From the NCBI GenBank assembly GCA_003220345.1, contig QHSC01000082.1, positions 22,398 through 86,397 on the forward strand: a DNA stretch of 64,000 nucleotides. The letters are read 5' to 3'. Under the pieces are notes generated by a model. It had not been told where the DNA came from. It worked only from the letters and a program-made list of their open reading frames with translations, and did no database searches. This document shows positions 52,137 through 60,564 of the stretch, piece by piece (positions within the stretch are counted from its first letter, which is position 1; each line of letters begins with the position of its first letter). The stretch is from Candidatus Rokuibacteriota bacterium (GTDB taxonomy: Bacteria; Methylomirabilota; Methylomirabilia; Rokubacteriales; CSP1-6). The position numbers and the translations under genes are program-made.

Positions 52137-53375
52137 TCAGCTACTGATCTGGAATCGCAACAGGGCGTGGGCGCGCCGGAGCGAGGCCTCGGCCTCGTGG
52201 GGCGCAGCGCCGCGGGAGAAGATGAAGCCGAGATACTCGGAGCCTTCAGGCAGCGGCACGATCCGCTGGCCTCTGTGCATCGAGATGGTGATGTCCTCGA
52301 TGCCGGGCACCGCGCGCGCCTGATCGAGGCCTTCGACGCTCTGCAGGATGCCGCCGCGCGGGATGGGAATCATCATGACGCCGGCGGCGGGGCGCTCGCG
52401 CTCCAGGGACGCGATGGGCCAGCCCAGAGCATGGCGCAGGATGATCTCCTCGAGCGTCATGCCCGTGCCGAAGCGCAAGGTCCGCGCGCACAGCCCGCCG
52501 ATGGAGCGCGCGGCCAGCTCGATGAGCCAGGGACCCGCGTCGTCGATGCGCAGCTCGGCGTGCACGGGGCCGTCGGTGAGGCCGAGGGCCCGCGCGGCCC
52601 GCGCGGCGCAGTCGCCGACGGCGCGCTGGCTCGCCGCGGGCAGCCGCGAGGGCGTCACGTAGATCGTCTCCTCGAAATAGGGCCCGTCGAGCGGATCGGG
52701 CTTGTCGAAGAGGGCCAGCGTCTGGAGCTGGCCCGCCGTCAGCATTCCCTCGAGCGCGACCTCGACGCCGGGCACGAAGCTCTCCACCAGGATCTGCGAG
52801 GCGCCTTCGCCGAGCGCGCGGACCTCCGGCAACGCCAGGAGGGCGGCGAGCCGCGTCCACGCGGCGGAGAATTCCGCCGGGGAGTCCGCCCGAATCACCC
52901 CGCGGCTCGCGGACAGGTGAAGGGGCTTGAGCACGCACGGATAACGCACGGCCTTGGCCGTGGCCGCCGGGTCCTCCTCGACCCCGAAGGCCGCGAAGCC
53001 GGGCTGGGGCACGCTCGCGCGCCCGAGCGCCTCCCGCATCGCGAGCTTGTTCCGGGTGGCGCGCACGGCCGCCATGGGATTCGCGCGCAGCCCAAGGGCC
53101 TGCCCGATGGCCGCGCCCACCACGGTGGTGGCGTCGTCCACCGGCACCACGGCCGCGATGGGATATCGCCGCGCGTAGTCGCTCACCTGTCGCACGCTGG
53201 CCGCGGGATCGGCGAAGGGAAGGGTGAGCAGCCGCTCCGGCACCGCTTCGGCCAGGGCATTGGGCTTCTCGGCGGCGACCACGAGGTCGACCTCGAGCCG
53301 GCCCGCCGCCTCCACGAAATCCTCCGTGCGGTAGGTGGTGGTCGGCACGAGCAGGAGCAGACGCGGCCTGGCCAC
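52137..53375 (-). CDS. ATP-grasp domain protein, ligase-like (412 aa)
   Basis: ATP-dependent carboxylate-amine ligase fold. The N-terminal Rossmann-like part (LLLLVPTTTYRTEDFVEAA), the ATP-grasp loop (YPCVLKPLHLSASRGV) and FVPGVEVALEGML are typical, with the metal/ATP residues in HAELRIDD-x-GPWLIELAARSIGG. It looks like the L-amino acid ligase (BacD-like) or phosphoribosylamine-glycine ligase-type branch; no pathway marker is near. It is in one unit with the alpha/beta hydrolase (2 bases apart). Confidence 0.86.
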   Translation of the reverse strand: MARPRLLLLVPTTTYRTEDFVEAAGRLEVDLVVAAEKPNALAEAVPERLLTLPFADPAASVRQVSDYARRYPIAAVVPVDDATTVVGAAIGQALGLRANPMAAVRATRNKLAMREALGRASVPQPGFAAFGVEEDPAATAKAVRYPCVLKPLHLSASRGVIRADSPAEFSAAWTRLAALLALPEVRALGEGASQILVESFVPGVEVALEGMLTAGQLQTLALFDKPDPLDGPYFEETIYVTPSRLPAASQRAVGDCAARAARALGLTDGPVHAELRIDDAGPWLIELAARSIGGLCARTLRFGTGMTLEEIILRHALGWPIASLERERPAAGVMMIPIPRGGILQSVEGLDQARAVPGIEDITISMHRGQRIVPLPEGSEYLGFIFSRGAAPHEAEASLRRAHALLRFQISS

Positions 53376-53377
53376 GG

Positions 53378-54217
53378 TCAGCCCTTGTAGAAGCGATCGA
53401 GCGCAGCCAGGGCGGCCAGCTCCGAGAGCATCGGCGCATGCCCCATGTCCGGCACCTCGACGCGCACGAGGGCCGGCTGGCGGCGTTCCATCTCATCGGC
53501 CGTCGCGCGGCTCAGGACATCGCTGTCCGCGCCGCGCACGAGCAGGATGGGGCAGCGGAGCGACGCGAGCGTGTGCCACCAGATCTCCGCGGCCGACTTC
53601 ATCACCTCAGCCGTAGGCGGGGGCGTCTTGCCGATGGCGGGGTCGAACTTGAAGGACCAGCCGCCCTCTCCCTCCCGCACTGCCCAGCGAAGCCCCGCCT
53701 CGACTTCGGAGCGTGGCAGCCTGCGTAGCCAGAGATAGCGTTCCCGCGCCCAGTCCACCGCGGCCTCGAAGCTCGGAAAGCTCCCCGGCACCGTGGCCGT
53801 GTACATGGCGATTCGGTTGGCGCCTGCCGGATCGATCTCGGGGCCGATGTCATTGAGGGCCAGGCTGAGGACGCGCTGGGGATGGAAGGCGCCGAGCGAG
53901 AGCCCGCAGAGTCCTCCAAGGGAAGTTCCGAGAATGTGCACGGCGGGCAGCGCGAGCTCGTCGAGCAGCTTGACCGCGTCCTGAACGTAGTGAGGAATCG
54001 CGTAGGTCCCGGGAGCCGCCCATTCGCTCTCGCCGCGACCGCGCAAGTCGAACGCGATGCACCGGTAGCGGTCCGAAAGGCGCTCGGCGACGTGGTCGAA
54101 CGTGTGGCTCTGCTGGGTCAGACCGTGCAGCATCAGAATCGCCGGCGCCTCGCGCGCGCCCCAGTCCTGCCAGTGGAGCCGCACGCCATTGATGCTCATC
54201 CACTCGTCGCGGTACAT
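53378..54217 (-). CDS. Alpha/beta hydrolase (279 aa)
   Basis: Hydrolase with the nucleophile elbow GTSLGG (Ser99), the oxyanion region LMLHGLTQQSHTF and the catalytic His in DMGHAPML. A likely acid is Asp in RGADSDVLS. Conserved DLRGRGESEWA follows the first strand pair. Substrate unknown. First gene of the unit with the ATP-grasp protein. The second in-frame Met (MSINGVRLHW) could be the true start; the sequence does not decide. Confidence 0.88.
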   Translation of the reverse strand: MYRDEWMSINGVRLHWQDWGAREAPAILMLHGLTQQSHTFDHVAERLSDRYRCIAFDLRGRGESEWAAPGTYAIPHYVQDAVKLLDELALPAVHILGTSLGGLCGLSLGAFHPQRVLSLALNDIGPEIDPAGANRIAMYTATVPGSFPSFEAAVDWARERYLWLRRLPRSEVEAGLRWAVREGEGGWSFKFDPAIGKTPPPTAEVMKSAAEIWWHTLASLRCPILLVRGADSDVLSRATADEMERRQPALVRVEVPDMGHAPMLSELAALAALDRFYKG

Positions 54218-54336
54218 GGCCGCCTCATTTGGCCCGGGATGCGGTAAGGTGTCAAGCCACGGTGAAGTTCGAGCCGAAACGTGGCCGACGAGACGTAGTC
54301 GAGGGCACGGTGAGGCGAGGGCTGAATGGAGGACTC

Positions 54337-55278
54337 ATGCACGCGGGCATCATGATCGAGGCACAGGAAGGCCTGACCTGGGAGCGCTGGTTCAGGCTGG
54401 CCCAGGCCGCCGAGGATCTTGGCTACCATTCGCTGTGCCGCTCCGACCACTTGACGGGGCTCGTCGGAGACTCGAAGCGGTCTTCCCTCGAGACCTGGAC
54501 ATCGCTCACGGCGCTTGCCACGCGGACCAAACGCATCCGCTTCGGCGCCATGGTCTCGCCGCTCACCTTCTATCATCCCGCGCTCCTCGCCAAGATGGCG
54601 GCGGCCGTGGACAACCTCTCCGGGGGCCGCCTCGACCTCGGGCTGGGCGCGGGCTGGAACGAGCACGAGCACGCGATGTACGGCGTGCCGTTCGGGAGCG
54701 TCAAGGAGCGGCTCGACCGGCTGGAGGCGGGCGCGCGCGTGATCCGCGCGCTCGAGAAGGGCCAGCCGGTGACGCTTGCCCAGCCGCTCTTCCCGCTCAA
54801 GAGCGCGGAGAGCTATCCGCGCCCGCCCGCCGGCCGCTACCGCATCGTCATCGGAGGGCGCGGCGAGAAGCGCACGCTCAAGATTGTGGCCGAGTTCGCC
54901 GACGAGTGGAACGTCACGCGCGTGGACCACGCGACCTTCACGCAGAAGCGCCAGATCCTCGCCGAGCATTGCCGCGCCTTCGGCCGCGACCCGGACGCCA
55001 TGGCGCGTTCCCTCATGATCCCGCTCGCCATCGGGCGCGACGCGGCCGACGTCGCCAAGCGCATCGCCGCCGCCCGCGCCTTCTTCCCCGCCCTCCCGGC
55101 GGACGAGGCGGCCTGGCACGCTGCGTCGTTCCTCGCCGGCTCGCCGGAGCGCGTCATCGCCGACCTCAAGGCGTGGGAGAAGGTGGGCATCCAGCGGGTG
55201 CTCCTCCAGATGCTCGACCAGGAAGACATTTCGGCCCTGGAGCTGTTCGCGCGCGAGGTCTTGCCGAAGGTGACGTGA
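54337..55278 (+). CDS. Luciferase-like monooxygenase, LLM-class F420/FMN oxidoreductase (313 aa)
   Basis: TIM-barrel flavin oxidoreductase of the bacterial luciferase family. Typical pieces: WERWFRLAQAAEDLGYHSLCRSDHLT, FGAMVSPLTFYHPALLAKMAA, LGLGAGWNEHEHAMYG and, late, GSPERVIADLKAW. This LLM group commonly uses coenzyme F420 in actinobacterial and candidate-phylum proteins; whether F420 or FMN is used is not readable. ATG 54337-54339 with GGAGG four bases ahead; longer frame rejected. Divergent from the hydrolase gene. Confidence 0.88.
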   Translation: MHAGIMIEAQEGLTWERWFRLAQAAEDLGYHSLCRSDHLTGLVGDSKRSSLETWTSLTALATRTKRIRFGAMVSPLTFYHPALLAKMAAAVDNLSGGRLDLGLGAGWNEHEHAMYGVPFGSVKERLDRLEAGARVIRALEKGQPVTLAQPLFPLKSAESYPRPPAGRYRIVIGGRGEKRTLKIVAEFADEWNVTRVDHATFTQKRQILAEHCRAFGRDPDAMARSLMIPLAIGRDAADVAKRIAAARAFFPALPADEAAWHAASFLAGSPERVIADLKAWEKVGIQRVLLQMLDQEDISALELFAREVLPKVT

Positions 55279-55471
55279 AAGACGGTCGGCTCGGGCAGCC
55301 GCGGCGGCGATCGATCCCTCGCGTGTGGCCGAGCGCTGTCTGTCCAGCGCCTGACACTGTGTCAGCAGGTCTGACGGTGGACCTGACGGCGTCGCCAAGT
55401 CGCTCAGACCCGGAACCGGGAGTTCGGCTGGCTTAATCGACGCTTGTCCGCTCACCCGGAAGGTCTTCGGG

Positions 55472-55487
55472 TGGCAGGGAAGTTGCG
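55472..55487 (+). promoter_or_regulatory. Sigma54-type promoter before the minor-pilin operon
   Basis: TGGCAGGGAAGTTGCG matches the -24/-12 consensus TGGCACG-N4-TTGCW at 12 of the 12 fixed-pattern positions but two (C to G and W to G). The start codon of the first pilin gene (GTG 55503) is about 5 bases after the predicted transcription start. Confidence 0.6.
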
Positions 55488-55502
55488 TCATAGGCGGGCC
55501 TC

Positions 55503-55967
55503 GTGAGCACGCCGCGCCCGAGTCGAAACCATCGTTGGACCGCGGGATTCTCGCTGCCCGAGCTCGTGGCCAGTGCCGGTCTCATCGGCGTCCTTGCCAC
55601 TGTCGCCCTGCCCATGGGCCTCAACTACCTGCCCGCGGCCCAGGCCCGGAGCGGGGCGCGCGAGATCCAGGCGGTGCTGATGCAGGCGCGGATGGTGGCG
55701 ATCAGCACCCGTCAGTCGATCTGCGCTCAGCCCGTGGCGGGCGGGTACCAGTACCTCCAGGGCAACTGCGGTGGCGCTCCCTGGATGGGGCCCAGCATGA
55801 ATGCCTCGGGCGTCGCGCCGGTCTCCAGCAACGTGGTCGCGAGCGGGGTCGCGCCCATCTTCACGCCCTTCGGCACCGCGAGCGTTCCCAGCGTGGTCAG
55901 CGTGAGCTACGGCGCCCAGACCCTGACCGTGACCGTGCAGCCGTCAGGACAGGTGACGATTCCGTGA
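55503..55967 (+). CDS. Minor pilin, FimT/GspH type (154 aa)
   Basis: Type IV pilus minor pilin. Prepilin cleavage site TAGFSLPELVASAGLIG (cut after Gly15, Glu20 at +5) and a hydrophobic helix. The mature part has MQARMVAISTRQSIC and a C-terminal GxxTFTP-type strand (IFTPFGTAS), the GspH/FimT pattern. GTG start with no Shine-Dalgarno in the five bases left after the predicted transcription start. First of a four-gene unit fimT-pilW-pilX-pilV. Its stop overlaps the next GTG (GTGA). Confidence 0.85.
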   Translation: MSTPRPSRNHRWTAGFSLPELVASAGLIGVLATVALPMGLNYLPAAQARSGAREIQAVLMQARMVAISTRQSICAQPVAGGYQYLQGNCGGAPWMGPSMNASGVAPVSSNVVASGVAPIFTPFGTASVPSVVSVSYGAQTLTVTVQPSGQVTIP

Positions 55968-56740
55968 GCTGGCGACGGGCCGCGCGAGCGGCGAGGGACG
56001 GGCGCGGATTCAGCCTGCCCGAGCTCCTGGTCTCCTGCGGCGTCCTCGGCCTCGTGATGGCCGGTGTGGCGGGCGTGCTCGCCACGGGTCGCCAGGTCAG
56101 CGTGGAAGGCGACAATCGCGCCCAGGCTCAGCAGACCGCGCGCGCAGCCATGATCATCGAGGAGGAGCTGCGCCTCGCGGGCTACGGCTTCCCCGCCGCC
56201 CAGCAGAAGATCCTGGCCGCCTCGCCGACGGGCATCACGTTCTGGGCGGACCTGATCAACGCCTCCACCCGGATCACCGCCAACGCCAACGCGGGCGACA
56301 CGATCTTGAACGTCGCCAGTGGCACGGGCTTCGCGGTCGGCGATGTCATCTATCTGATGAACAGCGACCAGTTCTGGACGGTCTCCGTCTCCTCCGCCTC
56401 GGCCACCACCATCGTCGTGCCCAATCCGGGAGTGCCGGTGGCCCTCCCGCAGGGCGTTCAGGTGGGGCGGCCCAAGCAGATCCGCTATCTCTGGAACGGG
56501 ATCGACACGGTATTCAAGGACGCGGGCACGGGGCTCGGCTTCCAGCCGCTCGCCACGGGTGTCACCGGCTTCCAGCTCACCTACTTCGACACCAGCGACG
56601 TGGCGATTCCCGTGGCCAGCCTGGGCGCGAGCCTCAATCTCATCCGCCGCGTCGTGGTCACCCTGACGGCGCAGTCCGCGGGGACCGACGAGGTCCGTTC
56701 CTTCACGCTGACGTCGTCAGTCCGCCCTCGGAATCTCTGA
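55964..56740 (+). CDS. pilW: Minor pilin PilW type (258 aa)
   Basis: Prepilin site GRGFSLPELLVSCGVLG (cut after Gly15, Glu20), then the PilW-type pattern QTARAAMIIEEELRLAGYGFP. The distal part has a beta-rich domain (ANAGDTILNVASGTGFAVGD) and the ending LRRVVVTLT-like segment. GTG start overlaps the previous stop. Also larger than a plain pseudopilin, as PilW usually is. Confidence 0.85.
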   Translation: MSWRRAARAARDGRGFSLPELLVSCGVLGLVMAGVAGVLATGRQVSVEGDNRAQAQQTARAAMIIEEELRLAGYGFPAAQQKILAASPTGITFWADLINASTRITANANAGDTILNVASGTGFAVGDVIYLMNSDQFWTVSVSSASATTIVVPNPGVPVALPQGVQVGRPKQIRYLWNGIDTVFKDAGTGLGFQPLATGVTGFQLTYFDTSDVAIPVASLGASLNLIRRVVVTLTAQSAGTDEVRSFTLTSSVRPRNL

Positions 56741-56759
56741 GGACGAAGAGGACCCGTCC

Positions 56760-58478
56760 ATGAACTTCTCAGCACGCAGCTTTGATTTCCGTCGCGCCGA
56801 GCGTGGATCGGCGCTGCCCCTGGCCATGATCGTCATGCTCATCTGCTCCATCCTGGGCTTCACCTTGGTCGCCATGGGCATGACGGAGATGCAGATCTCC
56901 GGCAACTGGAAGCAGTACAGCGCCGCCTTCTACGCGGCCGAGGCGGGGATCGAGTCGGGCGTGGTGGCGCTGCGGACCATCCTCGCCAGCACGCCGACGC
57001 CCACGGCCGCCCAGCTCAGCGGCATCACGGCGCCCGCCCTCATCGATCCCAAGCTCTCCTTCGTCAATTATTCGGTGGCCTGGGTCGTGCCTACTCCGCC
57101 GAACTCTTATCCAACGACTTTCACGATCGGGCCCTACGCGGGCTTCAGCGGACAGGTCACCGACTATCTCATCACCTCGGAGGTTCGCGGCGACAACGTC
57201 ACGCGCTCCCGCCTGACCCAGATCCTCCGCCAGGTCCAGGTGCCACTCTTCCAGTTCGGCGTCTTCTACGGCGCCGGGGTGGACCTCGAGATCGCCCCCG
57301 GTCCGAACATGACCTTCAACGGCCGCGTGCACTCGAACAGCAACATCTACGTGGGCGCGGGCTCGACGCTTGACTTCGACTCGACCATCACCTCGGCGGG
57401 CGGGATCCTCCGCCGCATCAAGCGCGATCCCTCCATCCCGTGGGGCAACAACCCGCGCATCAAGGACGCCAGCGGCAACTATCAGAACCTGAACTTCGAC
57501 AGCGCGCTCCGGCCGGGATTCGGTAGCGCCTGGACGGCCAGCGCCTGGCAGGCCCAGGCCACGTCCACGTTTGGTGGCACGGTGCGCGACAGCGCCATGG
57601 GCGTGGGCCAGATCATCCCGCCCGTCCCGCAGCTCTTCTACAATCCGAGCAACCCGGACGTGATCTCTCACCAGCTCATCGAGGTCGCCAACGCGGGCGA
57701 TGCCCCGGACCTGGCCTCGGCCAAGATGTTTTCCAAGTCGGGCCTGCGCATTGTCAACGGCGCGGTCACCGACATGGGCGGCAATCCCGTCAGCGTGCCC
57801 CCCGGCGTGTTCACCACGACGACGTTCTATGACATGCGCGAGCAACGGAACATGGTGGTGACGGACGTCAATGTCGGCCTCCTCCGCTCCAGTGGCGCCG
57901 CCCCCGCCAACGGCGTCCTTTACGTCGCGCGGACCGGGTCGCCGGGTGCCTCGGTCAGGCTCGTCAACGGCTCCCAGCTACCCTCGCAGGGGTTGACGGT
58001 GGTGAGCGAGAATCCCATGTACATCCAGGGCGATTACAACACCGTGGCCAAGGTGCCCGCTGCCGTGCTCGCCGACGCCATCACCGTGCTCTCGAACAAC
58101 TGGGCCCCGAACAACAGCGACGCCAAGGGCGATCTCGCCACCGTCACGCGGCAGGCCACGGCGACCACGGTCAACGCAGCCTTCGCGCTGGGCCCCTCCG
58201 TCGAATCCGTGATGGGCCAGGGCAATGGCCAGCTCGAGAACGACATCCGCTTCCTCGAGGACTGGAACGGCAACACGTTCACGTATGGCGGCTCCATCAT
58301 CGACCTCTGGCACAGCCAGCAGGCGGTCGGCCAGTGGCAGTGCTGCGGCTCGGGCGGCACCCAGTACTACACGGCGCCCCAGCGCATCTGGAGCTACGAC
58401 ACGCTCTTCAACACCACTCCGCCGCCCGGCACCCCGCAGGGCACCCTGATCCTGCGCGGCGCCTGGTCGCAGCAATAG
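56760..58478 (+). CDS. PilX-type minor pilin assembly protein (572 aa)
   Basis: Begins with RGSALPLAMIVMLICSILGF, an N-terminal helix without a canonical Gly/Phe-Glu prepilin site, then MTEMQISGNWKQYSAAFYAAEAG, the PilX N-terminal motif. PilX is normally near 200 aa; here about 370 extra residues follow, rich in Asn, Gly and Thr with beta-type repeats (FNGRVHSNSNIYVGAGSTLDF; VHSNSNI). The extension looks like a surface domain. Gene order fimT-pilW-pilX-pilV; no PilY1 follows. Confidence 0.78.
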   Translation: MNFSARSFDFRRAERGSALPLAMIVMLICSILGFTLVAMGMTEMQISGNWKQYSAAFYAAEAGIESGVVALRTILASTPTPTAAQLSGITAPALIDPKLSFVNYSVAWVVPTPPNSYPTTFTIGPYAGFSGQVTDYLITSEVRGDNVTRSRLTQILRQVQVPLFQFGVFYGAGVDLEIAPGPNMTFNGRVHSNSNIYVGAGSTLDFDSTITSAGGILRRIKRDPSIPWGNNPRIKDASGNYQNLNFDSALRPGFGSAWTASAWQAQATSTFGGTVRDSAMGVGQIIPPVPQLFYNPSNPDVISHQLIEVANAGDAPDLASAKMFSKSGLRIVNGAVTDMGGNPVSVPPGVFTTTTFYDMREQRNMVVTDVNVGLLRSSGAAPANGVLYVARTGSPGASVRLVNGSQLPSQGLTVVSENPMYIQGDYNTVAKVPAAVLADAITVLSNNWAPNNSDAKGDLATVTRQATATTVNAAFALGPSVESVMGQGNGQLENDIRFLEDWNGNTFTYGGSIIDLWHSQQAVGQWQCCGSGGTQYYTAPQRIWSYDTLFNTTPPPGTPQGTLILRGAWSQQ

Positions 58479-58486
58479 GCGCGGTC

Positions 58487-58882
58487 ATGTCCGAGCAAAA
58501 GCGGCGAAGCTCGAGCCAGCTGGGCATGAGCCTGATCGAGGTCCTGCTCGCCGTGGCCTTCCTCGCGGTGGCCCTGGTCGCCTTGCTGAGCATGCTGACG
58601 CAGGGCTCGGTCAGTGTGGTCGCAGGCGGCGGCCAGTCCAAGGCGACGGCTTACGCCCGGCAGATGATGGAGCAGCTTCGCAACCAGCCCTTCACCACCG
58701 GCCCGGTCAATGGCACGGACACTCCCGAGGCGGGCATCACCCGCGCGTGGTCCGTCGTGCAGACGGGCGCCACGGCGGCCCCGAATCGCCTCGTGACCAT
58801 CCAGGTCAGCGTCCAGGTCAATCGCGCCACGGGGACGCTCGGCGCCCAGAACATCACGCTGACCACCATGCGCGCCGAGTAG
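58487..58882 (+). CDS. pilV: Minor pilin PilV type (131 aa)
   Basis: Prepilin site QLGMSLIEVLLAVAFLAVA (cut after Gly13, Glu at +5). The mature part KATAYARQMMEQLRNQPF is typical of PilV. Starts 8 bases after pilX. Ends two bases before a strong inverted repeat. Confidence 0.85.
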   Translation: MSEQKRRSSSQLGMSLIEVLLAVAFLAVALVALLSMLTQGSVSVVAGGGQSKATAYARQMMEQLRNQPFTTGPVNGTDTPEAGITRAWSVVQTGATAAPNRLVTIQVSVQVNRATGTLGAQNITLTTMRAE

Positions 58883-58884
58883 TC

Positions 58885-58968
58885 GGGGTCAGGTCTCACA
58901 TTCCAACATGAGCCCAGCGATCGAGAGCATCTCTGGAATGAGCATGTTGGAATGTGAGACCTGACCCC
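58885..58968. repeat. Perfect 26-bp inverted repeat with 32-bp loop
   Basis: Arms 58885-58910 and 58943-58968 are exact complements; left arm starts GGGGTCAGGTCTCACATTCC. The sequence resembles the termini of REP/RAYT-type dispersed palindromes common in high-GC genomes. It sits between convergent pilV and peptidase genes and can terminate both. Confidence 0.9.
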
Positions 58969-58969
58969 A

Positions 58970-59662
58970 CTAGAGGGGCAGGCGCTCGCCGGCCTGGTGC
59001 CAGGTCGGCTCCTGGCCGGGTTGAAAGATCTTGATGCGCGCCGTTCCGTGCGCCATGACCACGCCGTCCTCGACGGTCAGCCACGCGCCCTCCTCGAGCC
59101 CCGCCACCGGGTTGGCGTTGACCACGTGGTACTCGCGAATGCGGTCGTCGCGCGTCTCGCTGTAGGGCGCCATGGCGGGGTCCATCTCCTTGTAGTGCGG
59201 GTTGATATTGAAGGCGACGAGCCCGAGCGCGTCGAAGCGATCCAGTGCCACCACGTTCCAGTCATTCGTGGTCAGGATGGTCGGCCCCGCCACGTTGGAG
59301 CCGGCGCTGGCGCCCAGGTACGGCACGCCCGCCTGCACGCGCTCGCGGATCGCAGGCAGGAGACCGGACTCGCGAAGACGCTTCAGCAGCGCGTAGGTGT
59401 TGCCCCCGCCCATGAAGAGCGCCTCGGCCCGGGCGAGCACGTCGAGCGGCCGGTCGTTCCAGCGGAGATGGAGGAGCTCGAGCCCCGCTCCCTCGGGCGG
59501 AGGCGGCTGCAGCATCGCGCTCACCCGCGCGAAGTACGCGGCCTCGTCATGGAGGCTGGCCGCGGTGACAAAGGCCACGCGCCGACGCTCACCCAGGAAG
59601 ACCGGGAGGGCGGCCCGACCCGCGGGGCCGAGCGGCCCGCCCGAATGCAGCAGGACGCGCAT
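58970..59662 (-). CDS. pepE: Peptidase E (S51), aspartyl dipeptidase (230 aa)
   Basis: Cytoplasmic dipeptidase releasing N-terminal Asp. Nucleophile Ser119 in GASAGSN, Asp134 and His156 (NINPHY) are at the spacing of E. coli PepE (Ser120, Asp135, His157). GGGNTY precedes the nucleophile. The N-terminus MRVLLHSGG is family-like. Its ATG shares one base with the stop of the HAD gene (TGATG). Confidence 0.92.
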   Translation of the reverse strand: MRVLLHSGGPLGPAGRAALPVFLGERRRVAFVTAASLHDEAAYFARVSAMLQPPPPEGAGLELLHLRWNDRPLDVLARAEALFMGGGNTYALLKRLRESGLLPAIRERVQAGVPYLGASAGSNVAGPTILTTNDWNVVALDRFDALGLVAFNINPHYKEMDPAMAPYSETRDDRIREYHVVNANPVAGLEEGAWLTVEDGVVMAHGTARIKIFQPGQEPTWHQAGERLPL

Positions 59663-60465
59663 CAGGGGTTGTAAGTCTCGACGAGCCGCTTCAGCTGCGC
59701 CATGGACTTGACCATGTAGTGCGCGACGCCGTCGAGGGCGCCCTTGGGGGCCAGGAGGACCGCGGTCAAGCCGACACGGCGCGCGCCTCGAATATCGGAG
59801 TCCACGCTGTCGCCCACCATCGCAGCCTCCGCGGGCTCGAGCTGCATGCGGGCGAGGGCCAGCTCGATGAGCGGAGGCTCCGGCTTGCCGACGACGAGTG
59901 GCCTGACGCAGCCCGCCGCCGCCACCGCTTCCACGATGGCGCCGCAGCCGGGGAGGAAATCGTCCCCTTCGACGGGCAGCCGCGGATCGAGGTTGGGCGT
60001 CAGAAAGGCGGCGCCCCCCGCCACGGCGCGCGCGGCAGCGGTCAGGCGCTCGTACGAGAACTCGAAATCATTGCCCACCACCACCGCCTGCGCGTCGCGA
60101 TACTTGCTGACGGGCACGAGATGATGGCCGCCGTCGACCACGGCAGCCTCGAGCTCGGGACCGCCGATGGCGAGCACCCGCGAGGCAGGCCCCACGTGGC
60201 TGTCGATCACGCGGCCCAGGATCTCGAGCGGCGTCAGCACCTCATCGGTGGCCGCCTGCACGCCCAGTCGCTCGAGCTTGGCCTGCATGGTGGCGGCGCG
60301 GGCGCGCGAGTTGTTGGTGAGGAAGGTCAGCGCGCGCCCCTGGCTGCGCAGGAGCGCCAGCACGTCGGCGGCCCCAGGCACGAGCACGTCGCCGGTCCAC
60401 ACGCAGCCGTCCAGATCGAAGATGAAGCCGCGCATCTCGCGCAGCCCGCGCCGGGCTCGGGTCAC
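59662..60465 (-). CDS. HAD superfamily (NagD/IIA-type) phosphatase (267 aa)
   Basis: Haloacid dehalogenase-type phosphatase with FDLDGCVWTG (nucleophile Asp), TNNSRAR (motif II), PEPPLIEL (Lys in GKPEP, motif III) and MVGDSVDSDIRGA (motif IV). The cap size fits subclass IIA (NagD, PGP). GTG start; a Met 11 codons later (MRGFIFDLDG) is an equally likely start. Coupled to the peptidase gene by one base. Confidence 0.88.
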   Translation of the reverse strand: MTRARRGLREMRGFIFDLDGCVWTGDVLVPGAADVLALLRSQGRALTFLTNNSRARAATMQAKLERLGVQAATDEVLTPLEILGRVIDSHVGPASRVLAIGGPELEAAVVDGGHHLVPVSKYRDAQAVVVGNDFEFSYERLTAAARAVAGGAAFLTPNLDPRLPVEGDDFLPGCGAIVEAVAAAGCVRPLVVGKPEPPLIELALARMQLEPAEAAMVGDSVDSDIRGARRVGLTAVLLAPKGALDGVAHYMVKSMAQLKRLVETYNP

Positions 60466-60552
60466 GCCGGCATCCTATCATGCGCCCAGAGGAGCCGGCA
60501 GCGGGCTGCGGCGGGCCGGCGAAAATTCGCTGGCCGGAAGGGGTGACCGCGC

Positions 60553-60558
60553 TAAATT
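60553..60558 (+). promoter_or_regulatory. -10 box (TAAATT) just before the LSm-like gene
   Basis: TAAATT ends 6 bases before the ATG at 60565; no Shine-Dalgarno. Consistent with a leaderless start. Confidence 0.4.
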
Positions 60559-60564
60559 CGATTC

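Noticed and set aside
55360..55378. Palindrome CTGACAC-T-GTGTCAG upstream of the pilin operon
   Set aside because: Nice 7-bp dyad that might be an operator, but it lies over 90 bases upstream of the sigma54-like promoter with no other copy, so I did not call it.
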